NCBI GenBank assembly: GCA_020849765.1
Contig: JADLAY010000005.1
Coordinates: 61,987-125,986 of the forward strand
DNA length: 64,000 nucleotides
Direction: 5' to 3'
Source: Anaerolineae bacterium
GTDB lineage: Bacteria > Chloroflexota > Anaerolineae > Aggregatilineales > Phototrophicaceae
Part shown: in pieces, positions 45,869 through 53,966 of the stretch
How the letters are laid out: each line of letters opens with the position of its first letter
How positions within the stretch are numbered: the first letter of the stretch is position 1
Position numbers and translations under genes: made by a program
Notes under the pieces: model-generated
Seen by the model: only the letters and a program-made list of their open reading frames with translations
What the model was told of the DNA's origin: nothing
The model's database searches: none

Positions 45869-48268
45869 GTGAATCAGGTATCGCTCACGCGCACACTCAC
45901 CCTGATGCTAATCCTCTGCCTCGCGGTTCTCGCCTTTGCTCTGCCGGTCTCGGCGCAAGACGAAACCGCGCTGCCGATCTGGCAGGCGGCAAATGAAATT
46001 CAGAACCAGCTATTCGAAGCGCAGCAGACACTGCTGAGCGCGTCCTCGCAGGCGCAGCAGGCCATCGATGAAATCCGCGCTGCGCAGGCGATCTACGCCG
46101 CCAACGTCCAGCCCACGCTGGCGAGCATCGCCCCGGATGCTGAGACGAGCGTCAGCAGCGCCTTCGCCGATTCGCTCGCTGCCGCCGCCAGCGGCGATGC
46201 CGCGGCTTATGCCTTCAGCAGCAGCCTGATCTGGACGAATCTGCTCGACGCGAGCTATGCGGCGGTCTTGAACGCACTCACTGCGGGCGATCAAGCGGCA
46301 GCATCAGACTGGCTGCGCGTGCGCGAATATCGCCAGGCGACCAAATACACGCTGGTCGACGACCCGGCGGCCCAGGCCGTCGCGCGGCTGCAAGCGGGCG
46401 GCGGCAACCTCGACGACGTGATCGTGACTGTCTCCAACGATCTGCGCGCGACCTACACTTTCCGCCTGCGTGATGCGCTGAGCAAGCTCGGCGACGCGGT
46501 CGATCAAGACTTCACGACGCGCTCGGCCTCGTGGGCGGGGCGTATCAGCGGCTATGCCAGCATCCTGCACGATGACTTCGTCGCCAAGCGCGGCGAGGAA
46601 GAATCCGCGGCACTGACCGGTGCCCTGAGCGACCTCGAAACCGCTGCGCGCCAGGGCGATCTGGCGGCGCTGGGCGCGCTTGACGAACAGATCGGGACGC
46701 TGCTTGCCAACTATCAGCCGGTCGAACTGACTGCCGAGGAAATCGACCAGCGCGCGCAACTGCTCTACCTGTTCATCGATCTTGTCCAGGTGGAATATAC
46801 GCGCGGTGTCCACAACGGTCAGATCACCATCCCGATCGAGATCCAGGAAGCGACCTCGTTCCGCAATCAGGCGGCGGCCCTGTTCGAAGAGCTGCGCCCG
46901 TCCATGGGCGCGAGTGATGCCGAGGCGACCGACCAGCTCGATGCGCATCTCGACAGCTTGAAGAGCGCTATCGCCGATGTCGATACGCCGGAACACGTCC
47001 AGACGCTGAGCGCCCAAGCGCTCGACCTCGCCAAGCAGGCGTTGAAGATTGAGGCCGACCTGACCGACGTGACCGCCTCGTTCACGATCATCGACAGCAT
47101 GCTGAAAGATCTGCGCACGGCAGCGCTGGCGGGCGATTACGCCGCCGCCGAGCGCAAGCGCCTGGAAGCCTACGCTATCCTCGACGCCGGTATCGAGCAG
47201 CGGCTGCGCGGGTTCGCGCCGGAAGTCGCCGCCGAAGTCGAGAGCATGTTCTGGCAGGGCCTGAGCGACGATCGGCCGGGGCTGGCCGTCCTGCTGGCGA
47301 ATCAGGCCTCAGCGGGCGAAGTCGAAGCCGGGCTCGATCATCTCAACCAGGCGATGGCGGATGGACAGGCGGCGCTCAACGTGGCCAGCAGCGCGCCGGA
47401 AGCCATCGTCGGCAACGCTGCTGTGATCGTCTTCCGCGAAGGGTTGGAAGCCGTGCTCATCCTCGCCTCGCTTCTGGCCGGGATGCGCACTGCCGAAAGC
47501 CTGCGCTACCGCCGCTCGCTTGTCCTTGGCGCCGGGCTGGCGCTGGTCGGCGCTGTGATCACGTGGCTGGTCTTCAGCAGCATCCTGGCCGCGCTCATCA
47601 GCCTGGGCGAGCGCCTTGAAGCGGTCGTCTCGCTGGTCGCGATCGCTGTCCTGCTCCTGATCACCAACTGGTTCTTCCACAAAACCTACTGGGTCGGCTG
47701 GATGGCAAACTTCCACACCCAGAAGAGCAAGATCCTCGGCGGCGCGGCCATCGTTGGGCCATCGGTCGGCCTGATCATCCTCGGCTTCACCAGCGTCTAC
47801 CGCGAAGTATTCGAGACGGTCTTGTTCCTGCAATCGCTCGTGCTTGACGCCGGGGCGGCCGTCGTCATGGAGGGCGTCGTCATCGGCCTGGCCGCGACGG
47901 CAGTCGTCGGCTTCCTGACCTTCCGCCTGCAAGTCCGCCTGCCCTACAAACGCATGCTCGTCTTCACCGGCATCCTGATCGGCGCGGTGCTCGTCACCAT
48001 GGTCGGCAATACGGTACACGTCTGGCAGGTTGTCGGCTGGCTGCCGATCACGCCGATCAGCGGGGTCTATCTGCCCTACTGGCTGGGGCGCTGGTTCGGC
48101 ATCTTCGCCACCTGGCAGGGCATCCTCTTGCAGATCGCCTCGGCGGTGTTCGTGATCGGCAGTTACTTCTGGGCCGAGCGACTCAGCCAGAGCAAGCGCA
48201 AGGCGCACGCACAACCGCCCCAGCGCGATGTCGCTCTCAACGGCGCGGTTGCCAAGTCGGAGTCGTAG
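45869..48268 (+). CDS. FTR1-family iron permease with long N-terminal extracytoplasmic domain
   Basis: The 799-residue product starts at a GTG with GGAG 8 bases upstream and has a signal peptide ending near VSAQD. Residues about 30-510 form a long helical, acidic region outside the membrane. The C-terminal part is a seven-span FTR1 permease with both iron-path motifs, REGLE (523-527) and REVFE (645-649). It should transport ferric iron delivered by the EfeO-like partner, possibly after oxidation, although no EfeB peroxidase or multicopper oxidase gene is present here. Two in-house imelysin-like repeats may lie in the N-terminal part (two RExLx-type helical blocks), which I cannot confirm. Confidence 0.88.
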   Translation: MNQVSLTRTLTLMLILCLAVLAFALPVSAQDETALPIWQAANEIQNQLFEAQQTLLSASSQAQQAIDEIRAAQAIYAANVQPTLASIAPDAETSVSSAFADSLAAAASGDAAAYAFSSSLIWTNLLDASYAAVLNALTAGDQAAASDWLRVREYRQATKYTLVDDPAAQAVARLQAGGGNLDDVIVTVSNDLRATYTFRLRDALSKLGDAVDQDFTTRSASWAGRISGYASILHDDFVAKRGEEESAALTGALSDLETAARQGDLAALGALDEQIGTLLANYQPVELTAEEIDQRAQLLYLFIDLVQVEYTRGVHNGQITIPIEIQEATSFRNQAAALFEELRPSMGASDAEATDQLDAHLDSLKSAIADVDTPEHVQTLSAQALDLAKQALKIEADLTDVTASFTIIDSMLKDLRTAALAGDYAAAERKRLEAYAILDAGIEQRLRGFAPEVAAEVESMFWQGLSDDRPGLAVLLANQASAGEVEAGLDHLNQAMADGQAALNVASSAPEAIVGNAAVIVFREGLEAVLILASLLAGMRTAESLRYRRSLVLGAGLALVGAVITWLVFSSILAALISLGERLEAVVSLVAIAVLLLITNWFFHKTYWVGWMANFHTQKSKILGGAAIVGPSVGLIILGFTSVYREVFETVLFLQSLVLDAGAAVVMEGVVIGLAATAVVGFLTFRLQVRLPYKRMLVFTGILIGAVLVTMVGNTVHVWQVVGWLPITPISGVYLPYWLGRWFGIFATWQGILLQIASAVFVIGSYFWAERLSQSKRKAHAQPPQRDVALNGAVAKSES

Positions 48269-48299
48269 CCAGGAGCCAGAATAATCAGCAGGCAAAGAC

Positions 48300-48327
48300 A
48301 ATGGCGTCCATCAAGGGCGCCATTTTT
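48300..48327 (+). terminator. Rho-independent terminator after FTR1 gene
   Basis: AATGGCGTCC (48300-48309) pairs with GGGCGCCATT (48315-48324) over 10 bp with a five-base loop, directly followed by TTTTT CT. The T-tract ends at the stop codon of the leftward DUF123 gene, so the structure also separates the convergent transcripts. Confidence 0.87.
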
Positions 48328-48825
48328 CTAAGACGACATTTGCTGGCTGACTTCATAGCACATGAGGTCACAACCAACCATCTTGCGGAAGGCATCCAGA
48401 CTCGGCTGTGCGCGAAAGTGGATCAGGTGCGCCGCGCAGGTGCAGTCGGATGCTCCGAAGCGCGGGACGGTCACTTCGGCGCCGGGCATGGACAGCCAGC
48501 CGCTGGCCCACCGGTGTTCGTAGGTCGTCTCGTTGACGATATACCAGACTTCCTGGACAGACGCTGCCATCCGCAGATAGTCAATGTGCCAACGTGGCCT
48601 CGGCGCAGGTGACAGATGGTGACCGAGCCGTGCGCGCAGCCCGCCGGAGCCGAGGGCACTGCCGACGTATACATACCAGCCGCCGCCGAATGCGAACGTG
48701 CCCAGCCTGCCAATCGTGAGCTGTGCTGGTTCACTCATGTGCACGATCAGACTGTAGGTGCCCTTGCTTGCGGGCAATGCCGCGTTTGTACCGTCCATGG
48801 CGTTGAACTCTCGAAACGAACCCAT
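48328..48825 (-). CDS. DUF123 / GIY-YIG-like nuclease-fold protein
   Basis: The 165-residue product has GTYSLIVHMSEPAQLTIGRL, GGGWYVYVGSALGSGGLRAR and LGHHLSPAPRPRWHIDYLRM, the DUF123 signature, a small GIY-YIG-type fold. The cysteines in FGASDCTCAAHLIHF and the end of the domain are also conserved in the family. An ATG at 48798 (MDGTNA) is an alternative start with a GAGAG upstream. It stands alone between two rightward transport operons. Function is not established; some relatives are fused to DNA repair endonuclease domains. Confidence 0.85.
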   Translation of the reverse strand: MGSFREFNAMDGTNAALPASKGTYSLIVHMSEPAQLTIGRLGTFAFGGGWYVYVGSALGSGGLRARLGHHLSPAPRPRWHIDYLRMAASVQEVWYIVNETTYEHRWASGWLSMPGAEVTVPRFGASDCTCAAHLIHFRAQPSLDAFRKMVGCDLMCYEVSQQMSS

Positions 48826-48908
48826 ATGGCGGAAGATACCGCAAATTCTCGCTAACGTACGCGGTCGGTTCTTCGCTTAGCATGAACGCGAGCGCCCCGC
48901 AAAATGCA

Positions 48909-48930
48909 CAATTTTCAGACCCTGAAATTG
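48909..48930. promoter_or_regulatory. Palindrome next to the Liv promoter, candidate operator
   Basis: CAATTTTCAG (48909-48918) and CTGAAATTG (48922-48930) form an inverted repeat with a three-base centre and one extra T in the left arm. It abuts the -35 hexamer at 48931, a position suited to an activator or repressor of the branched-chain amino acid operon. Confidence 0.4.
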
Positions 48931-48959
48931 TTGTCAAATGCTCAAATTGTATCTACACT
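48931..48959 (+). promoter_or_regulatory. Sigma-70-type promoter of the Liv operon
   Basis: TTGTCA (48931-48936) and TACACT (48954-48959) are separated by 17 bases. The predicted leader to the ATG at 48997 is about 30 bases and contains the GAGGAT ribosome site. Confidence 0.6.
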
Positions 48960-48996
48960 CTGGGGGGCTGAATCTCTCCAGAAGAGGATTTATATA

Positions 48997-50181
48997 ATGA
49001 GAAAAGTCTGCTTGGCTTTGAGCTTCTTACTGATTGGTGTGCTGGCGCTGCCGGTACTCGCACAGGACATGGAAACCCCTCAGATGGGTTGGTGGGATGA
49101 GTGTGCAACCCCGGAGAACCTGCCAGATACGGTCACCATCGGCGTGGTCTTCGGACTGTCAGGTCCCATCTCCGTTTACGGTGGCCCTCAACAGCAGGCG
49201 GTTCAACTGGCAGTAGACGAAATCAATGAGTCCGGCTATCTGGGCGAAGGCACGACTCTGGTCGCCATGTTTGAAGATTCGGCTGGCGATGCCGAACAGG
49301 CGATTGCGGCCATGACCAAACTGGTCGAAGAAGACCAGGTGGTCGCCGTCATCGGCCCGACGCTCTCGACCGAAGCCTTCTCGGCTGATCCTGTGGCCCA
49401 GGAAAACGGTACCGTCGTCATGGGCGTCAGCAACACGGCCATCGGCCTCACGGACATGGGCGATTTCGTCTTCCGTGACAGCCTGCCGGAAAGCTCCGTC
49501 ATCCCCGGCACCATTGCTCAGGCGACAGAAGTCCTCGGCCTGGAAAAAGTCGGCGTGCTCTATGGCAACGACGACGACTTCACACTCAGCGGCTATGATG
49601 TCTTCGTGCAGGCGCTGGAAGATAACAACGTCGCGATCACGAACGAGCAGACCTTCGCCCGCGGCGACGTCGACTTCAACCCGCAGTTGACCGCGCTCCT
49701 GGCCGATGAGCCCGATGCGCTGGTCGTCTCGGCGCTGGCTGCCGAAGCCGTGCAGATCATCACCCAGGCCCGTGACCTCGGCTACGAAGGCCCGATCATC
49801 GGCGGCAACGGCTTGAACTCTCCGTCCGTGTTGGAGCAGAGCGGCGATGCCTCGAACGGCGTGATTGTCGGCGCGGCGTGGAATATCGCCAGTCCTGACC
49901 CGCTGAGCGAAGTTTGGGTTAGCAACTATCAGGCCGCCTACGATGCGACGCCGGATCAGTTTGCAACCCAGGCCTACACCGGCGCGTGGCTGATGGCGAC
50001 GGCGATCCGCTGCGGTGACTCCGCAGACCGCACTGCCGTGCGTGATGCATTGGCCGCCATTCAGGATTTCCCCACACCGCTTGGCACCTTCAGCTTCGAT
50101 GAAGACCGCAACCCGGTTCACACGCCAGTGGTGCAAATCGCCCAGAATGGCGCCTTCGGTGTTCTCGGTGCCGAAGAATGA
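48997..50181 (+). CDS. Branched-chain amino acid ABC transporter substrate-binding protein (LivJ/LivK-like)
   Basis: The 394-residue product has a signal peptide MRKVCLALSFLLIGVLALPV cleaved near LAQD and the type I periplasmic-binding fold: TVTIGVVFGLSGPISVYGGP, VAVIGPTLSTEAFSADPVAQ and DALVVSALAAEAVQIITQAR. The ATG at 48997 with GAGGAT 7 bases away is preferred; upstream in-frame codons to 48904 run through the promoter. It delivers a branched-chain amino acid or an amide-like ligand to the LivHMGF complex encoded next. Ligand specificity is unknown. Confidence 0.93.
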   Translation: MRKVCLALSFLLIGVLALPVLAQDMETPQMGWWDECATPENLPDTVTIGVVFGLSGPISVYGGPQQQAVQLAVDEINESGYLGEGTTLVAMFEDSAGDAEQAIAAMTKLVEEDQVVAVIGPTLSTEAFSADPVAQENGTVVMGVSNTAIGLTDMGDFVFRDSLPESSVIPGTIAQATEVLGLEKVGVLYGNDDDFTLSGYDVFVQALEDNNVAITNEQTFARGDVDFNPQLTALLADEPDALVVSALAAEAVQIITQARDLGYEGPIIGGNGLNSPSVLEQSGDASNGVIVGAAWNIASPDPLSEVWVSNYQAAYDATPDQFATQAYTGAWLMATAIRCGDSADRTAVRDALAAIQDFPTPLGTFSFDEDRNPVHTPVVQIAQNGAFGVLGAEE

Positions 50182-50211
50182 TAGTATGTAGTAGACAGAT
50201 ATAGCAGCGTG

Positions 50212-50237
50212 GGAGAAGGGCCGCCGTGCCCTTCTCC
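50212..50237 (+). promoter_or_regulatory. Intercistronic hairpin between livJ-like and livH-like genes
   Basis: GGAGAAGGGC (50212-50221) and GCCCTTCTCC (50228-50237) form a perfect 10-bp stem with a six-base loop and no T-tract, 30 bases after the binding-protein stop. It is well placed to stabilise the upstream message or partly end transcription. Confidence 0.7.
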
Positions 50238-50263
50238 GCCATTCAAAGACCGGCTCCACACAC

Positions 50264-51169
50264 ATGGATACACTTATCCAACAGGGCATCAATGCGATAT
50301 CCCTGGGCGCGATTTACAGTCTCTTTGCCCTGGGCTACGCGATGGTGTTTAGCATCCTCGGCGTCCTGAATCTGGCGCACAGTGCCATCTTCATGCTTGG
50401 CGCGTTCTTCGGCCTGATTGCCATCGACCAATGGAGCCTGCCGCTCTGGTTGGCATTCCCAATCGCTATGCTCGGCGCAGGCCTGGTGAGCGTGGGGCTG
50501 GAACTGGTGGCTTTCCGCCCACTGCGCAGACGCAATGCCGCTCGCATCTCGCAGTTGATCAGCAGCATCGGCGCGGCCATCCTGATCGTCAACATCACGC
50601 AGTTGATCTTCAGACAGATCTACAACAGCACCGAAGCCTATCTCCCGCGCGACCTCATCCCATCCGATCCCATCGTCATCGAGAGCCTGGGGCTGCGCGT
50701 GCAGCCCGTACGCATGTTGATTGTGGTCATCGCCCTGGTGCTCATGGTGCTGCTGCAGTATCTGGTGAACAGGGTTCGCATCGGCCAACATATGCGGGCT
50801 GTCGCTTTCAACCAGCGCATCGCGGCCCTGTTCGGCATCAACGTCAGCCGCATCTTCATCTTCACCTTCTTCCTGGCCGGGGTGTTGGGCGGCGCGGCGG
50901 GCATGTTCTACGGTGTGGTCTTCCTGAACGTCACGCCGTTCATTGGCGAGGATGTCGCGCTGATCGGCCTGACCGCCATCGTGTTGGGCGGCATGGGCAG
51001 CATTCCGGGAGCCGTGTTGGGCGGCTTTCTGGTGGCCGGGTTACAGATCTTCAGCATCGTGATCGGCGGCAGCAGCTTCCGCAATGCGGTCGTCTTCCTG
51101 CTGCTGTTCATCATCTTGCTGATCCGCCCGCAGGGCCTGCTGGGCCAGCCAGAAAGCACGAGAGCCTGA
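50264..51169 (+). CDS. livH: Branched-chain amino acid ABC transporter permease LivH
   Basis: The 301-residue protein has about eight predicted spans. The N-terminal QQGINAISLGAIYSLFALGY and AMVFSILGVLNLAHSAIFML segments and the late TAIVLGGMGSIPGAVLGGFL motif are typical of LivH. It pairs with LivM to form the channel for the amino acid released by the binding protein. The LivM gene starts 3 bases after its stop. Confidence 0.94.
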   Translation: MDTLIQQGINAISLGAIYSLFALGYAMVFSILGVLNLAHSAIFMLGAFFGLIAIDQWSLPLWLAFPIAMLGAGLVSVGLELVAFRPLRRRNAARISQLISSIGAAILIVNITQLIFRQIYNSTEAYLPRDLIPSDPIVIESLGLRVQPVRMLIVVIALVLMVLLQYLVNRVRIGQHMRAVAFNQRIAALFGINVSRIFIFTFFLAGVLGGAAGMFYGVVFLNVTPFIGEDVALIGLTAIVLGGMGSIPGAVLGGFLVAGLQIFSIVIGGSSFRNAVVFLLLFIILLIRPQGLLGQPESTRA

Positions 51170-51172
51170 TCT

Positions 51173-52141
51173 ATGGATGCTGTGCTTACTCCGCTGCTGG
51201 ACATTCTGCGGCCCATCGGCATTACTGAGCCGGTTTTACAGTTCATGCTGGTCAACGCGATCCTGGGTGTCAGCATCTATCTGACGCTGCACGCCGGGAT
51301 GTTCTCGCTGGCAAGCGCCGGATTCATGGCGATAGGGGCTTACGTCGGCGCGCTCCTGACTCAGCAGTCAGATTGGCCCCTGTGGGCCGCGCTGCTGGGC
51401 GGCATGGCCGCCGCCGGTGTGATCGCCGTCCCGATTGGCCTGCCGACTCTGCGCTTGCGTGATATTTACCTTGCCATTGCGACGATTGGCTTTGGCGAAG
51501 TCGTCCGTGTGCTGATCCTGAACTTCGACGACATTGCGGCTTCCGTCCTGACCACCCTGCAAGGCGAGCGCGTGCGCTTTCGTTTGATCGAGGGCGCGCG
51601 CGGCATCAAGGGCATCCCGACCCTGACCGAAACGTGGCACCTGATCCTGTTCCTGATCGTCCTGGGCTATCTGTTGACCCGCCTGCACCGGTCACGCTTC
51701 GGTCGTGCGATGGCAGCCATCCGCCAGGATGAAACCGTCGCCGCCAACATGGGCATCAACGTGGTCTACGTCAAGAACATGGTCTTCATTCTGAGCGCCG
51801 TGCTGGCCGGGGCTGCCGGGGTCTTCAGCGCGCATTTGACGCGCATCATCACACCCGCCGCCTTTGGCTTCGACAAAGCGGTCGATATTCTGGCTTTTGC
51901 CGTGTTGGGTGGTACCTCAACCTGGATTGGGCCGATCGTCGGCGCTATGGTGCTGACGGCAATGCCCGAAGTGCTGCGCTTCCTCAAGGAATTCCGCGGC
52001 GTGTTCAACGGCCTCGTGCTGCTGGTCGTCATCGTTTATCTGCCGGGCGGCCTGGTCAATCCAGCAGGCTGGTCGCGCTTGTGGCAGCGGTTGGGCCGTG
52101 CGCAAACTGCCAGTCCCTCGCCATCCACCGGGGTTGACTGA
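51173..52141 (+). CDS. livM: Branched-chain amino acid ABC transporter permease LivM
   Basis: The 322-residue protein has MLVNAILGVSIYLTLHAGMF, then SLASAGFMAIGAYVGALL, the coupling loop RSRFGRAMAAIRQDETVAAN and GVFSAHLTRIITPAAFGFDK, all LivM features. It ends with a short Ser/Pro tail. The LivG gene follows after 2 bases. With LivH it forms the heterodimeric pore. Confidence 0.94.
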   Translation: MDAVLTPLLDILRPIGITEPVLQFMLVNAILGVSIYLTLHAGMFSLASAGFMAIGAYVGALLTQQSDWPLWAALLGGMAAAGVIAVPIGLPTLRLRDIYLAIATIGFGEVVRVLILNFDDIAASVLTTLQGERVRFRLIEGARGIKGIPTLTETWHLILFLIVLGYLLTRLHRSRFGRAMAAIRQDETVAANMGINVVYVKNMVFILSAVLAGAAGVFSAHLTRIITPAAFGFDKAVDILAFAVLGGTSTWIGPIVGAMVLTAMPEVLRFLKEFRGVFNGLVLLVVIVYLPGGLVNPAGWSRLWQRLGRAQTASPSPSTGVD

Positions 52142-52143
52142 GT

Positions 52144-52911
52144 ATGCTGGAGCTAAACGGCATTTCACAGAGTTTCGGCGGTTTGAAAGCTCTGTCGGAT
52201 GTGACACTGTCCGTCCCGGAGCAGCGCATCGTCGGTCTGATCGGGCCCAATGGTGCGGGCAAGACGACGCTGATCAATATCATCAGCGGTCTCAGCCATC
52301 CGACCAGTGGCAGTATCACCTTTGCTGGCGAGCACCTGCACCGCACCGCGCCGCACCATATCACGCGCCTGGGCATCGCGCGCACCTACCAGAACATCCG
52401 CTTGTTCGGCGACATGACGGCCCTGCAAAATCTGATCATCGCCCAACATGCGCGCGGCCATGCCAGCCTGCTGGATGCGGTGGTCTTCGCGCCGCGCTAT
52501 CGCCGAGAAGAGCGCGATCTGTATCAACACGCGGAGATGCTGCTGGAGCGCTTCGGCCTCTCAGGTGTGGCACAGATTGCCGCCGGGAATCTGCCCTACG
52601 GCGATCAGCGCCGCCTGGAAATCGCGCGCGCATTGGCGACTCGGCCCAAGCTCCTGCTGCTGGATGAGCCGACGGCGGGCATGAATCCGGCGGAGACCCG
52701 CGCCCTGGGCGAGCAGATCCTCAGACTGCGCGAGGACGGCATCGCCATTCTGGTGATCGAGCATGATATGTCGCTCATTCATCAGGTTTGCGACGAGGTC
52801 TACGTGCTCAACTTTGGCCAGATCATCTCGCACGGCACGCCGAATGAGATCAAGGCCGATCCGGCGGTGATTGAAGCCTACCTGGGAAGTGACGATGACG
52901 CATCAGCTTGA
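52144..52911 (+). CDS. livG: Branched-chain amino acid ABC transporter ATPase LivG
   Basis: The 255-residue product has Walker A GPNGAGKTT, signature LPYGDQRRLEIARALA and Walker B LLLLDEPTAGMNP. The motif GIARTYQNIRLFGDMTALQN is specific to LivG-type ATPases. The signature's LPYGDQ in place of LSGGQ is normal for LivG. The LivF gene begins inside its 3' end, an overlap of 17 bases. Confidence 0.95.
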   Translation: MLELNGISQSFGGLKALSDVTLSVPEQRIVGLIGPNGAGKTTLINIISGLSHPTSGSITFAGEHLHRTAPHHITRLGIARTYQNIRLFGDMTALQNLIIAQHARGHASLLDAVVFAPRYRREERDLYQHAEMLLERFGLSGVAQIAAGNLPYGDQRRLEIARALATRPKLLLLDEPTAGMNPAETRALGEQILRLREDGIAILVIEHDMSLIHQVCDEVYVLNFGQIISHGTPNEIKADPAVIEAYLGSDDDASA

Positions 52912-53602
52912 TATCCAGGATCTGCACGTCAGCTATGGCTCGATTCGAGCCCTGCGCGGCGTCACCTTTCACATCGACGAGGGGCAGACGGTCAGCCTGA
53001 TCGGGGCCAACGGCGCCGGGAAAAGCACCACCCTCAACGCCGTCAGCGGCCTGCTCAAGCCGGTCGGCGGGCGCATTCGCTTCCGTGGGCAGGACATCAC
53101 CGGCTGGCGAGCGGATCGCGTCTCGGCGCTGGGCCTGGTCCAGGTGCCGGAGGGGCGCCAGATCATCGCCACGATGACCGTGCACGAGAATCTCATCATC
53201 GGCGCGCATCTGCAGCGCACCGCCAACACCGAAACCCTGCTCGATCAGATCTATGGGCGTTTCCCGCGCCTGAGCGAGCGCCACAACCAACGGGCCGGGC
53301 TGCTCAGCGGCGGCGAACAGCAGATGCTGGCCGTCGGGCGCGCGCTGATGATGCAGCCGGATCTGCTGATGCTGGACGAACCGAGCATGGGCCTGTCGCC
53401 GATGCTGGTCAACGAGGTGTTCGACCTGCTCAGGGACATCAAGGGTCAGGGCATCTCGATTCTGGTGGTCGAGCAAAATGCTCGCAAGGCGCTCCAGATC
53501 GCCGACTATGCTTACGTCCTGGAACGCGGCGTGATCGCGCGCGAAGGCTCCGCTGCCCAGCTCCGAGAAGATCCCCACATCCTCGCCGCCTATCTGGGGT
53601 GA
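52895..53602 (+). CDS. livF: Branched-chain amino acid ABC transporter ATPase LivF
   Basis: The 235-residue product (from ATG 52895, preceded by GGGAAG) has Walker A GANGAGKST, signature LSGGEQQMLAVGRALM and Walker B LLMLDEPSMGLSP, with the LivF-type GLVQVPEGRQIIATMTVHEN. A start eight codons earlier (52871) is possible but lies deeper in livG. It completes the livJ-H-M-G-F set. No plus-strand terminator is evident after it. Confidence 0.95.
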   Translation: MTHQLDIQDLHVSYGSIRALRGVTFHIDEGQTVSLIGANGAGKSTTLNAVSGLLKPVGGRIRFRGQDITGWRADRVSALGLVQVPEGRQIIATMTVHENLIIGAHLQRTANTETLLDQIYGRFPRLSERHNQRAGLLSGGEQQMLAVGRALMMQPDLLMLDEPSMGLSPMLVNEVFDLLRDIKGQGISILVVEQNARKALQIADYAYVLERGVIAREGSAAQLREDPHILAAYLG

Positions 53603-53661
53603 GATTCAAGAGTCCAGCGCGGATTTCGGTTGGCATGAGCGCGCTGGGTCATGATCTGGCG

Positions 53662-53697
53662 GAAACAAAAAACGACCATCAACTTGATGATCGTCGT
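53662..53697 (-). terminator. Minus-strand hairpin with T-tract next to tRNA-like remnant
   Basis: On the minus strand, ACGAC plus CATCAA pair with TTGATG plus GTCGT, with a three-base bulge, and are followed by TTTTTTGTTT (plus-strand 53671-53662). It looks like an intrinsic terminator for leftward transcription. It directly follows the T-arm-like sequence at 53700-53722, as a terminator would follow a tRNA gene. Confidence 0.6.
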
Positions 53698-53717
53698 ATG
53701 ACCCCAACGAGACTCGA
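53687..53717. repeat. Left copy of 31-bp imperfect direct repeat flanking the Kdp cluster
   Basis: This copy matches 62705-62735 at 27 of 31 positions in the same orientation (shared core ATGATCGTCGT, then TGACCC, AACGAG and TCGA). Its reverse complement reads like the 3' part of a tRNA, with GAG-TTCGAGT-CTC forming a T-arm and GGGGTCA as a possible acceptor strand. No matching 5' half or anticodon arm could be found, so it is not a functional tRNA. Confidence 0.6.
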
Positions 53718-53811
53718 ACTCATACAGATTGAATACCTTATTGTCCATCTAGGACGCACATCTGCCCCCGTCTTGATGTTTTCCTGATCCGTTCCCGCGC
53801 ATCCCTGACGC

Positions 53812-53839
53812 ACAATTGACCTCATTTTCGAGACAATTG
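53812..53839. promoter_or_regulatory. ACAATTG direct repeat upstream of kdpF, candidate KdpE site
   Basis: ACAATTG occurs at 53812-53818 and again at 53833-53839, exactly 21 bases apart (two helical turns), within 65 bases of the kdpF start. OmpR-family regulators such as KdpE bind tandem sites on one DNA face. No convincing -35/-10 pair is evident, so the promoter position remains open. Confidence 0.35.
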
Positions 53840-53876
53840 CATCGAGTAAATCCTTCAGATGTGAGGTGGATTCTCG

Positions 53877-53966
53877 ATGGATTGGGAATTGATCGTGGCG
53901 GGCGGCGCTGCGCTGCTCGTGCTTCTCTACCTTGTCTACGCCATGCTGCGCCCGGAGAAGTTCTGA
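53877..53966 (+). CDS. kdpF: KdpF, small subunit of potassium-importing ATPase
   Basis: This 29-residue ORF is below the usual size cut-off. It encodes a single membrane span ([20 protein letters not shown]) ending in RPEKF, the characteristic KdpF C-terminus. A GAGGTGG ribosome site lies 7 bases upstream. Its TGA stop shares a base with the kdpA start (TGATG). In E. coli KdpF stabilises the KdpFABC complex. Confidence 0.9.
   Translation: MDWELIVAGGAALLVLLYLVYAMLRPEKF

Noticed and set aside
53690..53790. Complete tRNA gene on the minus strand
   Set aside because: A T-arm is visible, but no acceptor 5' strand, D arm or seven-base anticodon loop fits; reported as a remnant instead.
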